In this document: in pieces, positions 49,098 through 62,300 of the stretch
Numbering within the stretch: position 1 is the first letter of the stretch
Layout: every line of letters starts with the position of its first letter
Made by a program: the position numbers and the translations under genes
Source: Anas platyrhynchos
Lineage: Eukaryota; Chordata; Aves; Anseriformes; Anatidae
NCBI RefSeq assembly: GCF_047663525.1
Contig: NC_092606.1
Span: 3,780,501 to 3,844,500 of the forward strand
Length of the DNA: 64,000 bases
Reading direction: 5' to 3'
Notes under the pieces: generated by a model
Told to the model about the DNA's origin: nothing
Databases searched by the model: none
Seen by the model: only the letters and a program-made list of their open reading frames with translations

Positions 49098-49109
49098 TCA
49101 GGGGGGCAT
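49098..49109 (-). promoter_or_regulatory. ULK2: Minimal upstream ORF (M-P-P-stop) before ULK2
   Basis: On the minus strand ATGCCCCCCTGA is followed by GGG and then the ATGATGGAG start of ULK2, so a three-codon ORF ends 3 nt before the first ATG of the pair and 6 nt before the conserved start. If the 5' UTR covers it, which is very likely given its distance, it could lower or regulate translation. Confidence 0.5.
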
Positions 49110-50144
49110 GAAGCCCCGGGAAGGGGTGGTAGGAAAACAAAAGGGGCTCTTCCTCCAGCCGAGGCAGCTACAGCCGCCTCACGGCAGCCGGCGGCGGGCT
49201 GGGAGCCTGCCCCTCTCCTGCCTGCCCCCGGCGGCCGGGGCAGCTCCTCTCATCCCGCGGGGGCAGCCGCAGACCCCCCGGCCGGCGGGGCTGCTGCAGG
49301 GCGTCTCCGAGGCGAGGGGCTCCGTCAGGCATGGGGAGGGGAAGGGAGGCTCTCAGGGGCCGGCCGTGAGGGGACAGCTCGGCATCGGCGCCGGGACGAG
49401 GGGGCTTAGCTCAGCGGGGAAGGGGGCTCGGCGCCCTGCCGCTGCCCGCCCCCATGGCCCCGCCACAGCGGGGGCTGCCGGCGCCGCGGCCCCTCTCAGG
49501 GAGCGAGCCCCGGAGCATCCAGCGGGGAGAGGGGGGAGGCGCGGCCCGCGGCTCCGAGGAGGGCTGGCGTTGTCTCCTCGTCCCCCGAGGGAGAGGAGCG
49601 AGCAGGGAGGGTGCAGAGAGGAGGCTCTCTGGCTGCCACCGCCTTCCGGGGCTCCCACTGCTCGGCCAAGCGCTTCTTTTGCGATCCGCACACCTCCAGC
49701 CCCGGCTCCGACTGCCCAAAGCTCCGCGCCACCCCGCGCCTTTTATAGTCCGCATCGCGCAGGCCCCAGCGCTCGGCTTCTTCCGCCGGCGGCCAAAGAG
49801 TGCCTCACCCCGTTTAACCCGGCGGGAGCGCGAGGCGCGGTCCCTCCGCCGCCATCTCCTCAGGAGCCCGACGGCGCCTCAGGGCCCCGCCGCCATCACC
49901 TCAGGGCTCCGGTGGCGCCTCAGGGACCCCCGCGCCCCCACACCCGGCGATGGGGGAGCCAAAGGTGCTGTGTTCAGACCCCCCCCTCGTCCCCTCAGGG
50001 GGCACGTCCTCGTCCCAGCACCTGGGGAAGCCCAGGCTGAGGCAAAATTCGAGTTTCAGCCCCTGCCTTGCCTGGAAATCGCTTCTAACGCGGCACTTGG
50101 GCCGCTTCCTCAGCCACCTCAGGCCCGCCTGAAATGAGGGACAA

Positions 50145-53100
50145 AACTGAGGGGCCACCAGGAGAGGGGAACCCTGCTCACACCACAAACTGAGGCAGGG
50201 TGAGGAGCCGCACCGTGAGGCAGCAGCAGAGGTAGGAAGGCAGAGGTTAGCTCATCCCGCCCGGCATTGCTGTCACGGTGGTGACACTGCTTACCCAGCG
50301 CCTCATGGCTCACCCTCAGCCCCGACCCTGCTCCTTTTGTAAGCCAGATTCTACATCAGAAGAAACTTAAAGGAATGGAGAAGCAACTGAGGAGCACACA
50401 GGCAAAATGCTAATACAGGTAAGTGCTGCAAGCCAAAGACACTTCTCATGTTGCTCGATCTCCTCATGCAGAGAATGGCCACTCTAATTTGCACCCTCTT
50501 CCCCCCAGCACTTCTAGATCAGCCTTGGGCAGTTTTCAGCAACAAATACAAACAAAAAAAACACCCCCCAACAAAAACAAACAAAAAATCACACCATACG
50601 TCACACCATACACCAGTCACATGGAGACTGACTGACCTTCACCTCCAGATCTACATAATTATGCTCCTTTCCTTTCCTCACTGCTCTTTCATTTCCCCTC
50701 TCTCTCTGCATTTTCTATCATGCCACTTCAGCATCCAGGTTTCACGTGTACAAGACATTTCAGGCCACCCAAATATCCCCATCTGCCCTGGATACCGTTG
50801 GCACTCTGATCACTACACATGGCAGCAGCAATCATTAACCCATCTGGCTGTGTTCCATCAAAGGGGCAGGCAGCAGGCGGCTGCCAGACACAGCACTACT
50901 TGGGATTTGGGCAGTTACAGGCACCAAAAGATGCACTTTGGGATCTTGTCAGGCCAGATCTCAGACCCCACACACCTGCACTGCTCCTTCTCTCTTGGGG
51001 TCTGCTTTCAGTGCTCTAGATGAAAATAGCAACCTAGCAGTTACACAGTTGTCTCTCCGATTATTCTTTACTTATCTCCCTTCACTTACTGTAATTCAAA
51101 CCCAAGAACTACTGGAGTGGTGTGCCATGTCAAAAACTCCACGGTTAAAGACTGCTCCAAAGATAACACACCTGCATAAGAAATATTTAGCAAGAGATAA
51201 ATAAGAGAATACTGACAGCTTTATGAAGGATGTTTTAAGCTCTAAACGTTACATAGAGGCACCAGAAGAATCCGGACACATCTATTTTGTGCCACAGAGA
51301 ATTAAGAACTTTAAAAAATCCCTCAAGATCAAATTCACCCTTTATTTTCTGAAGTTCTGAGTACCTATGCAAAATTCCTTTGTGGCACTAACCTAACAAA
51401 TGAACAAATAGACAAAAAAAAAAAAAAAACACAAAGTGAAGCTGGACAAATAATTTCAGCAGCTCAGAACACCACTGTAGAAGGAATAAATGAGATGTAA
51501 AAATATTCTAAGTTAATCATAAATTAAGGTGTTGGTAGTAACACAAGCACTTTCTAGGATGTACTCACAATGCCCCTTTAAAACCAGGAAAAAACCCACA
51601 AGTCTCAATGTGTTAAATATTCTGACTCACAAAATTTCCCTCAGAACTGGCTGTTTATTGCCATTCTCACATTCAGTATTAATCCTCTCAGCATCAGTGT
51701 GTATCACCCCAAAGTCTAAGTCACAAACTGCGTTTTAGGGAATATATATAAAAAAAAAAAAAAAAGATCCCTTTTGAACTGAGAAAGCCACTTGAGGAAT
51801 TTCTAAACCACCTGCTCTGCATTACACTTCAAAAATGAGACACGTTTCCCTTTGGTAGCAGCCTGTCTGATGTCCTTTTGTCCTCATAATAGGGCTGGAG
51901 CCCTCAAGCAGGTTTATTTCAGCACAGCAAGGACAAAACAGCAAGGAGTGGCAAGGAGATTTGACCAGAATAACTAAATACACTGGCGTAGCACTGGGAT
52001 TTGAACAGGATCTGAGGGGCTGAGATCTGAAAAACCACTCAATGAAGGGCTGTGAGATTTGCATGCAGGTCATTCATTTGAACTGGCTCCTTGTTAAGTC
52101 TTTGGGAGAGTTTCTAGATGTCAATATTTCCAGCGTTATGACTACAACAAACCTATTTACAAACAGCACCTTCCCTTGCTTTTGCTACTGAAAGAGGTTG
52201 GAGATGAAGCGGACTGTATTCACCTGCCTCTCCTAGAGAGCCTCCTTCCTGGAGATGCTGGGAGAGCAACACACGATAACCTGCAGGGCTTGTGCTGCTC
52301 CTCCCTCCCCCAGAACACACACACAGATTCACCGCTTAGCACTAACAGGCAGCAGCAGCCCTGCAGCACTCGGAGGGATGCAGCTTTGTGCTCTGACAAA
52401 GTCATGCAGCACAATAAATTACCCAGCGCACTCAAAAGGCACGGCTGGGCAGTGGGCACTAGCACCGTGGTCTAAGAGGCCACGATGATTCTTCAAAAGC
52501 AGAGTACTGTGTGCTGAGTTTATTTCCTTACTATCATTGCCTGGGCAATGGCAAGACTTACAAAAACTATCAGCCAGCTGCAGTTCAGCAAGGACAACCA
52601 ACCTTCAGGGTGAGGAAAACAGAAAATAACATTACTGGAAAGGTATTTGTAGCTCTCTCCTACCTGCACTACATTGATTTGGCCAAATTAGCCCCTCAGA
52701 TGTGAGCTGGGACTCTTGATCACGAGAGACACAGATCTGGGAAGGAATTAGCACCTTCCACATTGCTTGCCTGAGCGCACAGAAGTGTGCTTTCATCTGG
52801 CAGGAGTTCCCCACTACACAGACATCACTGTTCTGAGTTTCCATAGTACCTTCATCAAAAGCACTGATGGCCTTTATGGTAAGCCCTTACCACCATACCA
52901 CCAAAATGCAGCCATTTCTGAGGGAAACACGACCTGAATGGTGCCTAGGTTCACCCAAAGAAAAGCAGAGAGAAGACTGCTTCTTCTAATACTGATGCAG
53001 AATAAAGATGATACAGATTTTCTTCCTGTTCATTAAAATATCTTTTTTGCATCTCTCTCCAGACAATAAGTATGCACATGGAAGTTAAATTACTGATCTG

Positions 53101-55960
53101 GGAAAATAATCAAGAGATCAGCTGAGTCAAGCAGAACATGAACGCGTGACTGCAAGGAACCAGGATCTTGGGAGCACAACTTGCAACACCACTTCACCAG
53201 CCTTCCTGCCTGGGTAAGCAGAACACACAGCCCTGAGAACGATTTTCAGAGGGATGCTAAAGCCCCACTTATCTAAATCTACCCCCAGGGGACAGGAAGC
53301 TGTCACCTTTCCCACTCCTCTCAGCTCTATCCTGGTCTGCCTACTTCATCCTAGGTTCTCTCACTGTTCTCTTCTCTCCTTCCCTCCCTGCATCATACTT
53401 GGGAATTTAATCAAGACAGGTAAGCCTTTCTCAGCAGACTGGCATGCTTCCCAGTCCTTATCACCACTGTCCTCCCTATTGGGGATTTGTAATAAAATTA
53501 ATGGTGGCACAAGATAAGTTATCACAGCTTTTAAAGGAGAAAGTGTCCGATGGCTCTGTGGGAGAAGCACTGTATCAGCGGAATACGCTTAAAATTACTC
53601 TTACAGTATCAGTGAAAAATAAGGTCCTTTTGGTAGGCATACCTGTGTGGTATGCTTAATAAGTAACCTGGGTGAAACTGGATTGAAATGCAGCCGTACA
53701 TCCTGAGTTTCCTATTGCACTGGATTTGAAAACTTCAGTCCTTAAAGCACGCTTTTTGCTAAGTGTAGCTAGGTAGATCCTTGAGTAGGTACAAAGCAAT
53801 CAAAGCTCATGCTTGGCCTTTGACAAAAAGTTACATCTTATCCACTAACCAGATCTGCTACCGCAACTCTAAAAATTAGCTAATTAAAGCTCCCATTGCC
53901 AGGAGAGAGAGGGTGATCAAGTGCTACTTTGTCTCCTGCCAGAAAAGAGCCACCCCCGAAGCAAAGGGCAGCAGCTGTTTCCCAGCACACAAGTCAGTAA
54001 ACTGTAGAGCGTGGCCCGAGAAATGCCACTTTCAAATAAAACGGGGAGGAGTGTTATGGGATTGCTTCGGAATACAGCTGGAAAGGGGCCAGCACTTAGT
54101 ATGCATGAAGGCTGGTCCTGTATGAATGACAGAAATGGGAGCAGCTGCTTAGGATAGGAAAATACAATTTGGTCTCTGTGAGAACTCATCACATGGCATG
54201 GTTCAAAATCGACTCACAAACAGGTCAAAGAACAATTAAGGTAGGCGGTGTTCTCTGTTTTTTTTTTCTTTGGCGTGAACTTATAGGCCCTCCCTTTCTT
54301 CAAGAGTTCTCATTTTGCTTTGGGAAAGGTTTGTGCCCCAGCACAAAGTGGGTTTTAATCAGGCTCTGCTCTGCACCTAATATTACAGAAGTAAGAGTCT
54401 GAAGGTATGGCAAGAGCTAACCTAGGTCAGGAGCATGGCCAGAAGGCACAGCAGTGGCTTTGCGTTGGAAATCAGTGGACAAGGAATTGGTATTTAGGTA
54501 CACAAACACAGCCAAGCCAGTACCTGCAGGATCACTTCTCCCATTTTGGAAAAATCACCACTTCCAACACAAAATGCGTCGCAGATCAGTGGGGCACAGC
54601 GACCCTGTGCAGCCCACAGAGAGTCACATGCTACCAGGAGCTGCAGAGGCTCCTGCTTCCAGCAAGTCAAACCACAGGACAAAGACAGAGCTGAACTCCA
54701 GAAGATGGGTTGTTTCCCCTAAAAAACTGCACAACAAAGATTTTTCAGCTGTGACCGGAGCTCTGCCAGCTGCATGCACACTCCTCTCCTTCCCAAGGGC
54801 ATGACAGTCTGGAGAGGACAGAATTATCAGCTACAGTTTTAAATCATCCTCTGCCCTAACATTTACCTTAGCAAATTACGAAAGGCTTTGTTTATGCAGA
54901 TGGACACAACATGGCCTTCAGTGCCAGCAAGAACCAGCTAGAGGAAGCATATGAATGAGAAAGCAGGTACAGGATATTGAGTCCTTCTCAAAAGATCCCA
55001 TGAAGATAGAGCCCGCTGATTTGCCTGGCTGAGAAAGACACTAACAACAAAAGGAACCAGTTTGTGTTCTCAGTTGTACTACAGATGTAACACTTTGTTC
55101 CAGTGCTTTGCTCATCTGAACACTTGCAGACAAGCAAACAGTCATGACTGCACCATCCCCTCTTAATTCTCCAGAGCAATCCTGCCAGCAGGAATAAAAG
55201 CCTAAAATGCATCTTCTGCAACTGGGAACTCTGTTCTGAGTGGCGGTAATCACTGAGGAACAACCACAGTATGAGGGCTATGCAGAATGTCTTGGTCTTC
55301 ATGCTAATTTGCTGCAATTAAAATCCGACAATATATTCACTACTCCTTATTAATCACCCCCTGATTTTCACTGTTTTATAACCATCCTGGAAATAAAAAC
55401 TTAAATCCAGATCTATTTGCCTCACGATTGCTGGAAGCCCAAAGTGACTTATAAAAAGGCTCATAAGCAAGCTTACAAATATATAAAACTGACAGTGAAT
55501 CCCTCTCACCCACTGGGCACGTAAACACACTTGAGAAATTCCAGAAGGAGCCAACTCTGTGCAATAGAAGTTTTGCCATTTACTGTGACAGCCCCAGACC
55601 TGCTGTCAGCACGTATCCAGGGCAAGGGCCATTCAACAACCAGAATGCCTCTGGCTCCATCCTTCCCCCTCTCCATCCCTTCCTTATTTCCTCCCTAGAA
55701 GTGGATGGGAAATGAGCACCTTGTTCAGAGGCACAGATGCCTCATTTTCTCATTTCAAAGAGCCACTGAGACCTGAAAACTCAGCACAGCTCTAGCAGTA
55801 GTTTGCAGTCCATGCCTGTTGCACCCAGGCCTGAATGGATGAGCAAATAGTTCGCTGTTGTCGACGAGAAGGATCACTGACAGATAATGGTTGGCACAGT
55901 TCATGGGCATGTAGGCTGAATGGAAAGCCAAAACCTTACTGGAATAACAAGGAACCCCCA
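50145..55960. other. Intergenic region between ULK2 and NLE1
   Basis: About 5.8 kb with no recognised exon on either strand and no clear CR1. It holds A-rich simple tracts (50545-50590, 51415-51431, 51749-51766). Human FNDC8 lies at the 3' side of NLE1, but I could not recognise an FNDC8-like exon here. Confidence 0.45.
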
Positions 55961-55964
55961 AGAT

Positions 55965-55970
55965 TTTATT
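55965..55970 (-). terminator. NLE1: Possible poly(A) signal of NLE1
   Basis: TTTATT on the plus strand gives AATAAA on the minus strand, about 410 nt downstream of the NLE1 stop codon (56379-56377). It is the first canonical hexamer I saw after the stop. Confidence 0.5.
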
Positions 55971-56376
55971 CTCAGCAGATCTTTGTCCCAGGCACGCAGC
56001 CGAGCACAATTCTGCAATATAATGATGTGCTGTATTTCCCCCTTCCTCTCCCTCTTTGCTTTTACCTTCCAAAGGGGCAGAACACTGTAAGGCTGAAATT
56101 TCAATAAAAAGCACGCTGAGATGGAGACAGATGAGATATCCCTCCTGTAATGTTCAGAGGAAATCATCCCGCAAAGCACAGCTCTTAATAAGAACTGGAA
56201 TTAAAATTTCCTTAAATAAATATAAGGAAAGAGTCCGTGAGAGACAGCAGGTAACAGGAACAAGGAGACGTGCTCAGGTCAGCCTCTGCTGTCCATCACC
56301 TTGCCGATCTCCCAGACGGATCGAGCCAATGGGCAGGGCAGCTTAGGACAGGACTGGTGGCTTCATGTCGCTGCTC

Positions 56377-59300
56377 CTATCTACGCCATCTGTGGACAGA
56401 AAGAGCTGCTGAGTCTCTGCGGTCTAGCACCAGTGCTGCTGCATGGCCTAGTGCGAGAGCGGCACCGCAAGGACTTTGAGACCCGGTTCATTCGTCAGCT
56501 GTGCTCAAATGGCTATCGGCTCACAGGAATTTGTCTGTCTGCATAATTGGGAGACAGAGCAAGGTGAGAAAGGAAGGCTCTGACCGATTGGTACAACTGC
56601 TCCTTTCCCCCCCTCCAGCCCCCTGCGGGAGCCAAAACATCTGAGTCAAGTTTCACCACTGACGGCTCAGTTGGAGGGACTCTGCTTTCTAGTCATCTCC
56701 CAGGGGACAGCAGCAGTCCCTGCACTGAGGCAGGTCAGGTCTGAGCTGGGACATGGCCTGTGCTGTATTCTCAGCAAGGAGAGAGCACGCCCTAACCGTG
56801 TAGGTCTCTGCAACGGAACTGCAGATGTGGAGTGGCTGCGACTTCCTCAACGGATGGACCACAGGTTACTTACATCCGCAAACACTTATCCTTCCCTCCG
56901 CTTGCTACCCTTTGTCCATCTGGGCTCCAGTCTGTTGCAAACACCTAGCACAAGGAAAGTCCCAGTTAATTCTGCTGTCCCTGGTGGAGTCAGCATTCCT
57001 ACCCCTCTCAAGCACCTCGGCTTGACCACTCACCTCATCCGCATGGCCGGGAAGATCAATGGCCAGTTTCTTTGTCTCAGCATCCCAAACCTTCAGCGTG
57101 CTGTCACTGCTCCCGCTCACCAGCAAGCGGCTGTCAGCTGACCAGGCGATCTGATACACGGCCGAGACGTGTCCCCTCAGCGCCGTCAGGTACCTGGGGC
57201 AGAGGAGACATGACCAAAAATTGAAACAGATTTGTTTCAAACCTGCCCTTGCCTTGTCTTCATGCTTCTACGCTGGTTGCAAGCAAGTGCTTTGGAGCCC
57301 AGAACACTCAATCCATCTCACATTCGGCACACGTAGGGCAGTCAATTGTATAAAGTCAATTCAATCTGTCTAGAACTCCTCCCAGACAGGCTCAGAGCCT
57401 TCTTGAGGACAGGCCCTTCATCTCAACTCCTCCAAGAAACCCTTACCCAGCAGGCAACTCTGCAGCATCACTGTAAAGGTAACTCCTTCCTCTCTAGCTG
57501 AGCAGGAACATGCCTGGATGTAGAAAGACCATTAAAACTACTGACATGAAGTCAGAGCTCATCAGTACGAAGGAGAATAAGGGAAGGACTGCTGCCCCAC
57601 AGAGCTCACCAACACTCTAGAAGGTTAAAAGCTAGATTACAGGGACATCCAAACACCAACAGCACCACTTGTAACTACAAGAATTTGCATCATCCAGAAC
57701 AAGCTGTTCCCTGGCATGGGCACTGTTTAAACTGGGTCAGTCTGCAGCGTGCAATGCACACATCTTCAGGAAAGCAGCCGAGTGGAACATCCCACCCCAC
57801 CGCAGCCGTGCCTGCCCCAGAGAACCTGTCCTGCAGCAGACAGCGTGTGCCACACAGGTGCGAGGCAGCACTGTGGCTGGGTAACAGCAGAATCCCACGC
57901 ACTCGACTAAGCACAGACCTTACAACACATGAGGAGCCCAACAAGGGACTTCCCAAGGGCAAAGAAACAGGAGCAGAATTTCTTTGAGTGAGCTAAGGCT
58001 ACAGAGATGCTGAACACAGCAGGGAGCTGCTGACAGTGGCACTGGGGCACTGCCAATCTCTGCGTAAACTGCACATCACACGCAGACCCAACACAAACAC
58101 CACCTCCACGAGAGGACAGAAAAAACTCACTTTCCTGTCCTGCCATCCCAGAGCTTTATCGACTTGTCAAAGGAAGCACTAGCTATTATCCGCGTGTCTG
58201 GCGAGAACAGGACTTGGTTAATCAGTGCCTGGTGGCCTGTCATTCTCTCCAGTGGCTTCTTGTCTTCTGCTGGCTTCCAAAGAAACAGCGTGAAATCATC
58301 TGACCCCGAGACGAGCCTTTCTGGTCCTGAGCCCTGAGAAAGGGATGACAGAACCCAATTCTCATCAGAGCAAGGTGTGAACAGCCTGGAAACACACCCA
58401 ACAGCCAACTGTGTGCGTTTACTGCTTCCACCAGTACTAGTGTTACAAACCATGGCAAGGGCAAACTTTGCAATGGGACTTACCCTGACTTTTTCATACC
58501 TCTGCCGTGCCTTTTCCTTCAGTTCTGCCACTAGAAGAGAAAGGGAGAGGGCTAAGAAGAAAGACTTGGAACTGTGGGGAGAAAAGCAACATTATAATCC
58601 TATGATGCCAATTCCAGTCCTGACTCTTGTGGGCCAAGCAAATACATTTGTGACTGTTCAGCCTCTTCCTCTGTGCCAGGAACCACACTGGGAGCTGAAA
58701 CCTCTGAACTCAAGGTAGTCTCATGCCTCAGACTGCTCAACTCTGCGCATGCACAAGGAGTATCACAGCTGTCAGCATGACCGACACCAGCACAGAGTCT
58801 GCTCCCAGCTCTGAAGACTGCTTCAGCTCCTGGCAGCATTAAGAGGTCTTGGTGCCTCCTCCAATCCTACAACACAGCGCTGCACTTACAGGAGCCGCTC
58901 ACATCCTGTGGGTTGATGGTGGCTTCAGCAGGTTCAAAGGCGCCGGTGCGGAGAACATAGTCAGTGCTAAGGGCCATGGTGTTCACCCAGTGAGCGTGGC
59001 CCTGCAAGGTGCGGCAGAGGACGCCCTGGAAACAAAACCACACGCTTAAGAGAGGGACGGGCAGCACAGAACCAGACCAGGTTCAACCCACACCAGGAGG
59101 AGCGGACAAAGCTCCAATGCCACATGCAGCCCCCTTGGTCAGCAGGCCACAGGGCTGCCTGCCCCACTTACATCCTGGCTCCTCCAGACTTTGATGGTTC
59201 TGTCCTGGGAGGAGGAGTAGAGCAAGCCATCGCCACCCCACTTCACGCACGTCACCGACTGCGTGTGGCCCGTCAGGATTTTGTCACACCTGCCCATCAA

Positions 59301-62300
59301 CGTGTCCCAGATGCGGACGCTGCCATCCTTGGAGGCACTTGCCAGGTAGCGGCACTCCGGGTTTCTGGGAAAGAAGACCATCAAATCCACATGGACTGCA
59401 GGCACAGCTAAGATCTTACTGGGTCAGCCTCAGAGGATTTAAGAGCCCAGAAGTTTCTAAAATACAACGTTCTCTTTTGGCTTAACAACCGAGAGAGGCC
59501 AGGCAGAGGCAACTACAAAGAACCAGATCCCACAGGCAGGGGACCAGCAGACAGATGCATCCCTCCAAACCAACTCTTGGGCTGAAAAGGATGCTCGCTG
59601 CCTCCTGCTGCATTGCTGCTCTCAGGAGTTTCCCTTTTGTCTCCCTTTAGCTGTCTGTTGACAGCAAAGCATCCTCAAAGAAAAAGCAAAACCAAGCAGC
59701 ACAACGCTAAGCCAAGCAGTCAGGAGATTTAGTAACAACTGACAGCACCACTGGCCACATCGACGGCATGAGGGCAGTGCTGGGGTGAGGAAGAACACAG
59801 CCCTTCCTCTTGTGCAGCTGGCTGGAGACGGGGAAGTCGAGCTCTGGCAGGGTTGTCTCCCAGCTCTCCATTTCCTGATCCTCCTTTATAATCAGTTTTT
59901 GCAAATCCAATTAATTGTTTGCGGGAGTTTCCTACCAGCAAATTCAATTTGCAGGGCTCTGCTCTGAAGGGACCCTTTTTTTCCTTCTTTATTTCTATAA
60001 TGGCTTGGATTATTGGCTATAACTGTCCCCCCTCACCCACCCCTCCTAGACAGAGCTTTAGCCGATCCAAGGGATAAGGAGATTGCAGAGTTAATCAGCC
60101 CTCAAGATAAACAAACAGAGGCAATCAGGATGCAGGAGGGCAGAACAGGAGTGCTCTGCACAGGCTGAGCTCAGACTACACGCTTGTAGGTTTTCCTGCT
60201 CCCATCTTAGCACACTGAGCAGCTTGTCCAGCACTGAAAACATCAAGCCCTTTCCATTGGCAGGTACCTCGTTTATATGGGGTGAGGGGAGCAGAGGCAC
60301 AGCCCAGCAGCAGCTTCCTCTGCACCCTCACAGGGACTGCGAGCAGCGGCTGTGACTCCTGAGCTGGATGCCTTTTTCCTGCCCCACCTCACAGGACGTT
60401 CTGCTGCACACGCTCCCTCTGTGCACCATAACAGGAGAAAGGCAAACAGGAGGAATGCCCTTCAGGTCAAGCTGGTCTTTTCCTTAAAAGTAACGGGGCA
60501 GAAGGGCTGGGCTGGCCCCTCACTTACATGTGGAGCGGCTCCCAGCACAGGCACGTGATCCATTTGGAGTGGCCGGCGAGAACCCGGCCGATCTGATTGC
60601 CGGTGGCTGGGTCCCAGAGAAATATCTGCCCGAGAGAAAGCAAGAGGGTCGTGTCAGGCCACACATCATGTGAATCCCAGGAATGTCGAGGCTCCATTTA
60701 GAAAGGATAGGTGTCCCCAGTCTTGTGGGGCTGCGATTTACGTTGGCACACATAGCAGAACAGGAAGAGAGCAGGACTGGATGCCTTTGCAGATCCCAGC
60801 AGCAATCAGCTGATGTCTCAGCGCATGAGACCCGATCGCCCTTCTCTCTGCTTTAGATGCTGCTGTTACAAAAATATCTGCCTCAACCCAAAAGCAATCC
60901 AGGTCTCCAGAAAGCCAGCCTGAGCCTTTGACATTCTGCGCCAGAGCGTTGGTGAATGTTTACAGAGCATGATGAAAGCCAGAGAGTGCTAAATGCTACT
61001 TATTATCGGATTCTGTGGGCGGGACACATGCTAGTTTTCTGTTGTTTTTTCCCTCTCTATATAAATGCTCATCCAAAGAGCCAAGGCATTAGTCATCTGC
61101 TACTTAAGAACCTGGGAAAAACAGAGAACGATGCAGCTCCCTGGGTTAAACTGAAGCCAGAACCTGCCTGTTTCCTTGGGCTCGTGTCACAGTGGCCTTC
61201 CAGAGCAGCTGCACAGACAGTGAGCCCAGGACAGCGCCGCTTGGCAGCTCTGCAGCCGCTCTCTGTGCTCCCAGACTGTCCGAAGGTCAGAGCAAGCGAA
61301 GGTCCCGCTGCACCCCAAGTAACTGACTCGCTTGTAATTGCAGCCAAGTGCCCCTGCTTCCCCAGGCATTTCTGGAAGCTGCTTAGGCACATGTTTTTTG
61401 CCCCACAGCTGGGGAAGGGCCCCCTTTGCATTCCTGTAAGAGGGAATTTGTCTGTGTCTCAGCGGGAGCAGCGAAACAGGCTGCCACTGCATGTCTGGGT
61501 CATGCAAACAGCAACCTTGGCTTGGCCGTGCAACACCCTGCTTGCTCCAGACACCTCCCTCGTGATGGAGCCGTCTGCCAAGGGCCATGTCCAAATCCTG
61601 GACTCTTTCCTGTACAGAGGCAAAAGCATCTGCCACGAGACAGCAGGGCTCGGCGGCGAGACTGCTGCAACAGAAACAAAGCCCTGCCTGGCACAGCTGA
61701 GGCACAGGCCAGCTCAGAGCCACTACTCGCAGCCACTATGAAGCATCCGCACACAGAGCTCTTTCAGGGCACAGGAAATCCTGCTCCGAATGACTGGACA
61801 CTTGCCTTGCCCAAGCTGCCAAAGAAAACAAGTCTTCGCCCCTAAAGCCCCTGGCACTCACTTTGCAGGCTGCGTTTTGCTTCAGACCAGAGCTGCACAG
61901 GGTCTCCTGGGCAAGGCCACTCTGCACTCCCCCAGATTCCCCCCAGCCCAGCTGCTGGGGCACCACGGGACCACGGAGCCAGCACCCACCTGGCTGTTCT
62001 TGCAGCCCGAGGCCAACTTCTTGCCGTCAGGAGACCAGGCGATGCTGAGCACCCAGTGTCGGTGGCCTGGCAGAGAAAGCGTGAGCAAGAGTGAGCGGAG
62101 AGCTGCACCGACCTGGCCCCAGCACGCAGCACTCCCAGGACAAAAGAAAATCCTGCATGTTCCTCATCCTTTCTTCACTTCAGTAGTGGAAGAGAGCAAC
62201 TCCCCTCCAAGGGAAGGTGCCATGTGGCTGGCACAGCACCCAAGGGCTGCTCTGTGTCCCCCTGGGCAGGGGGAAGGATCCCTGCGGGCCTTCAGGAGCC

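Noticed and set aside
58126-58531. 134-codon frame starting at 58531 read as one exon
   Set aside because: It spans two NLE1 exons and the intron between them; splice sites and phase divide it into 58530-58484 and 58333-58131.
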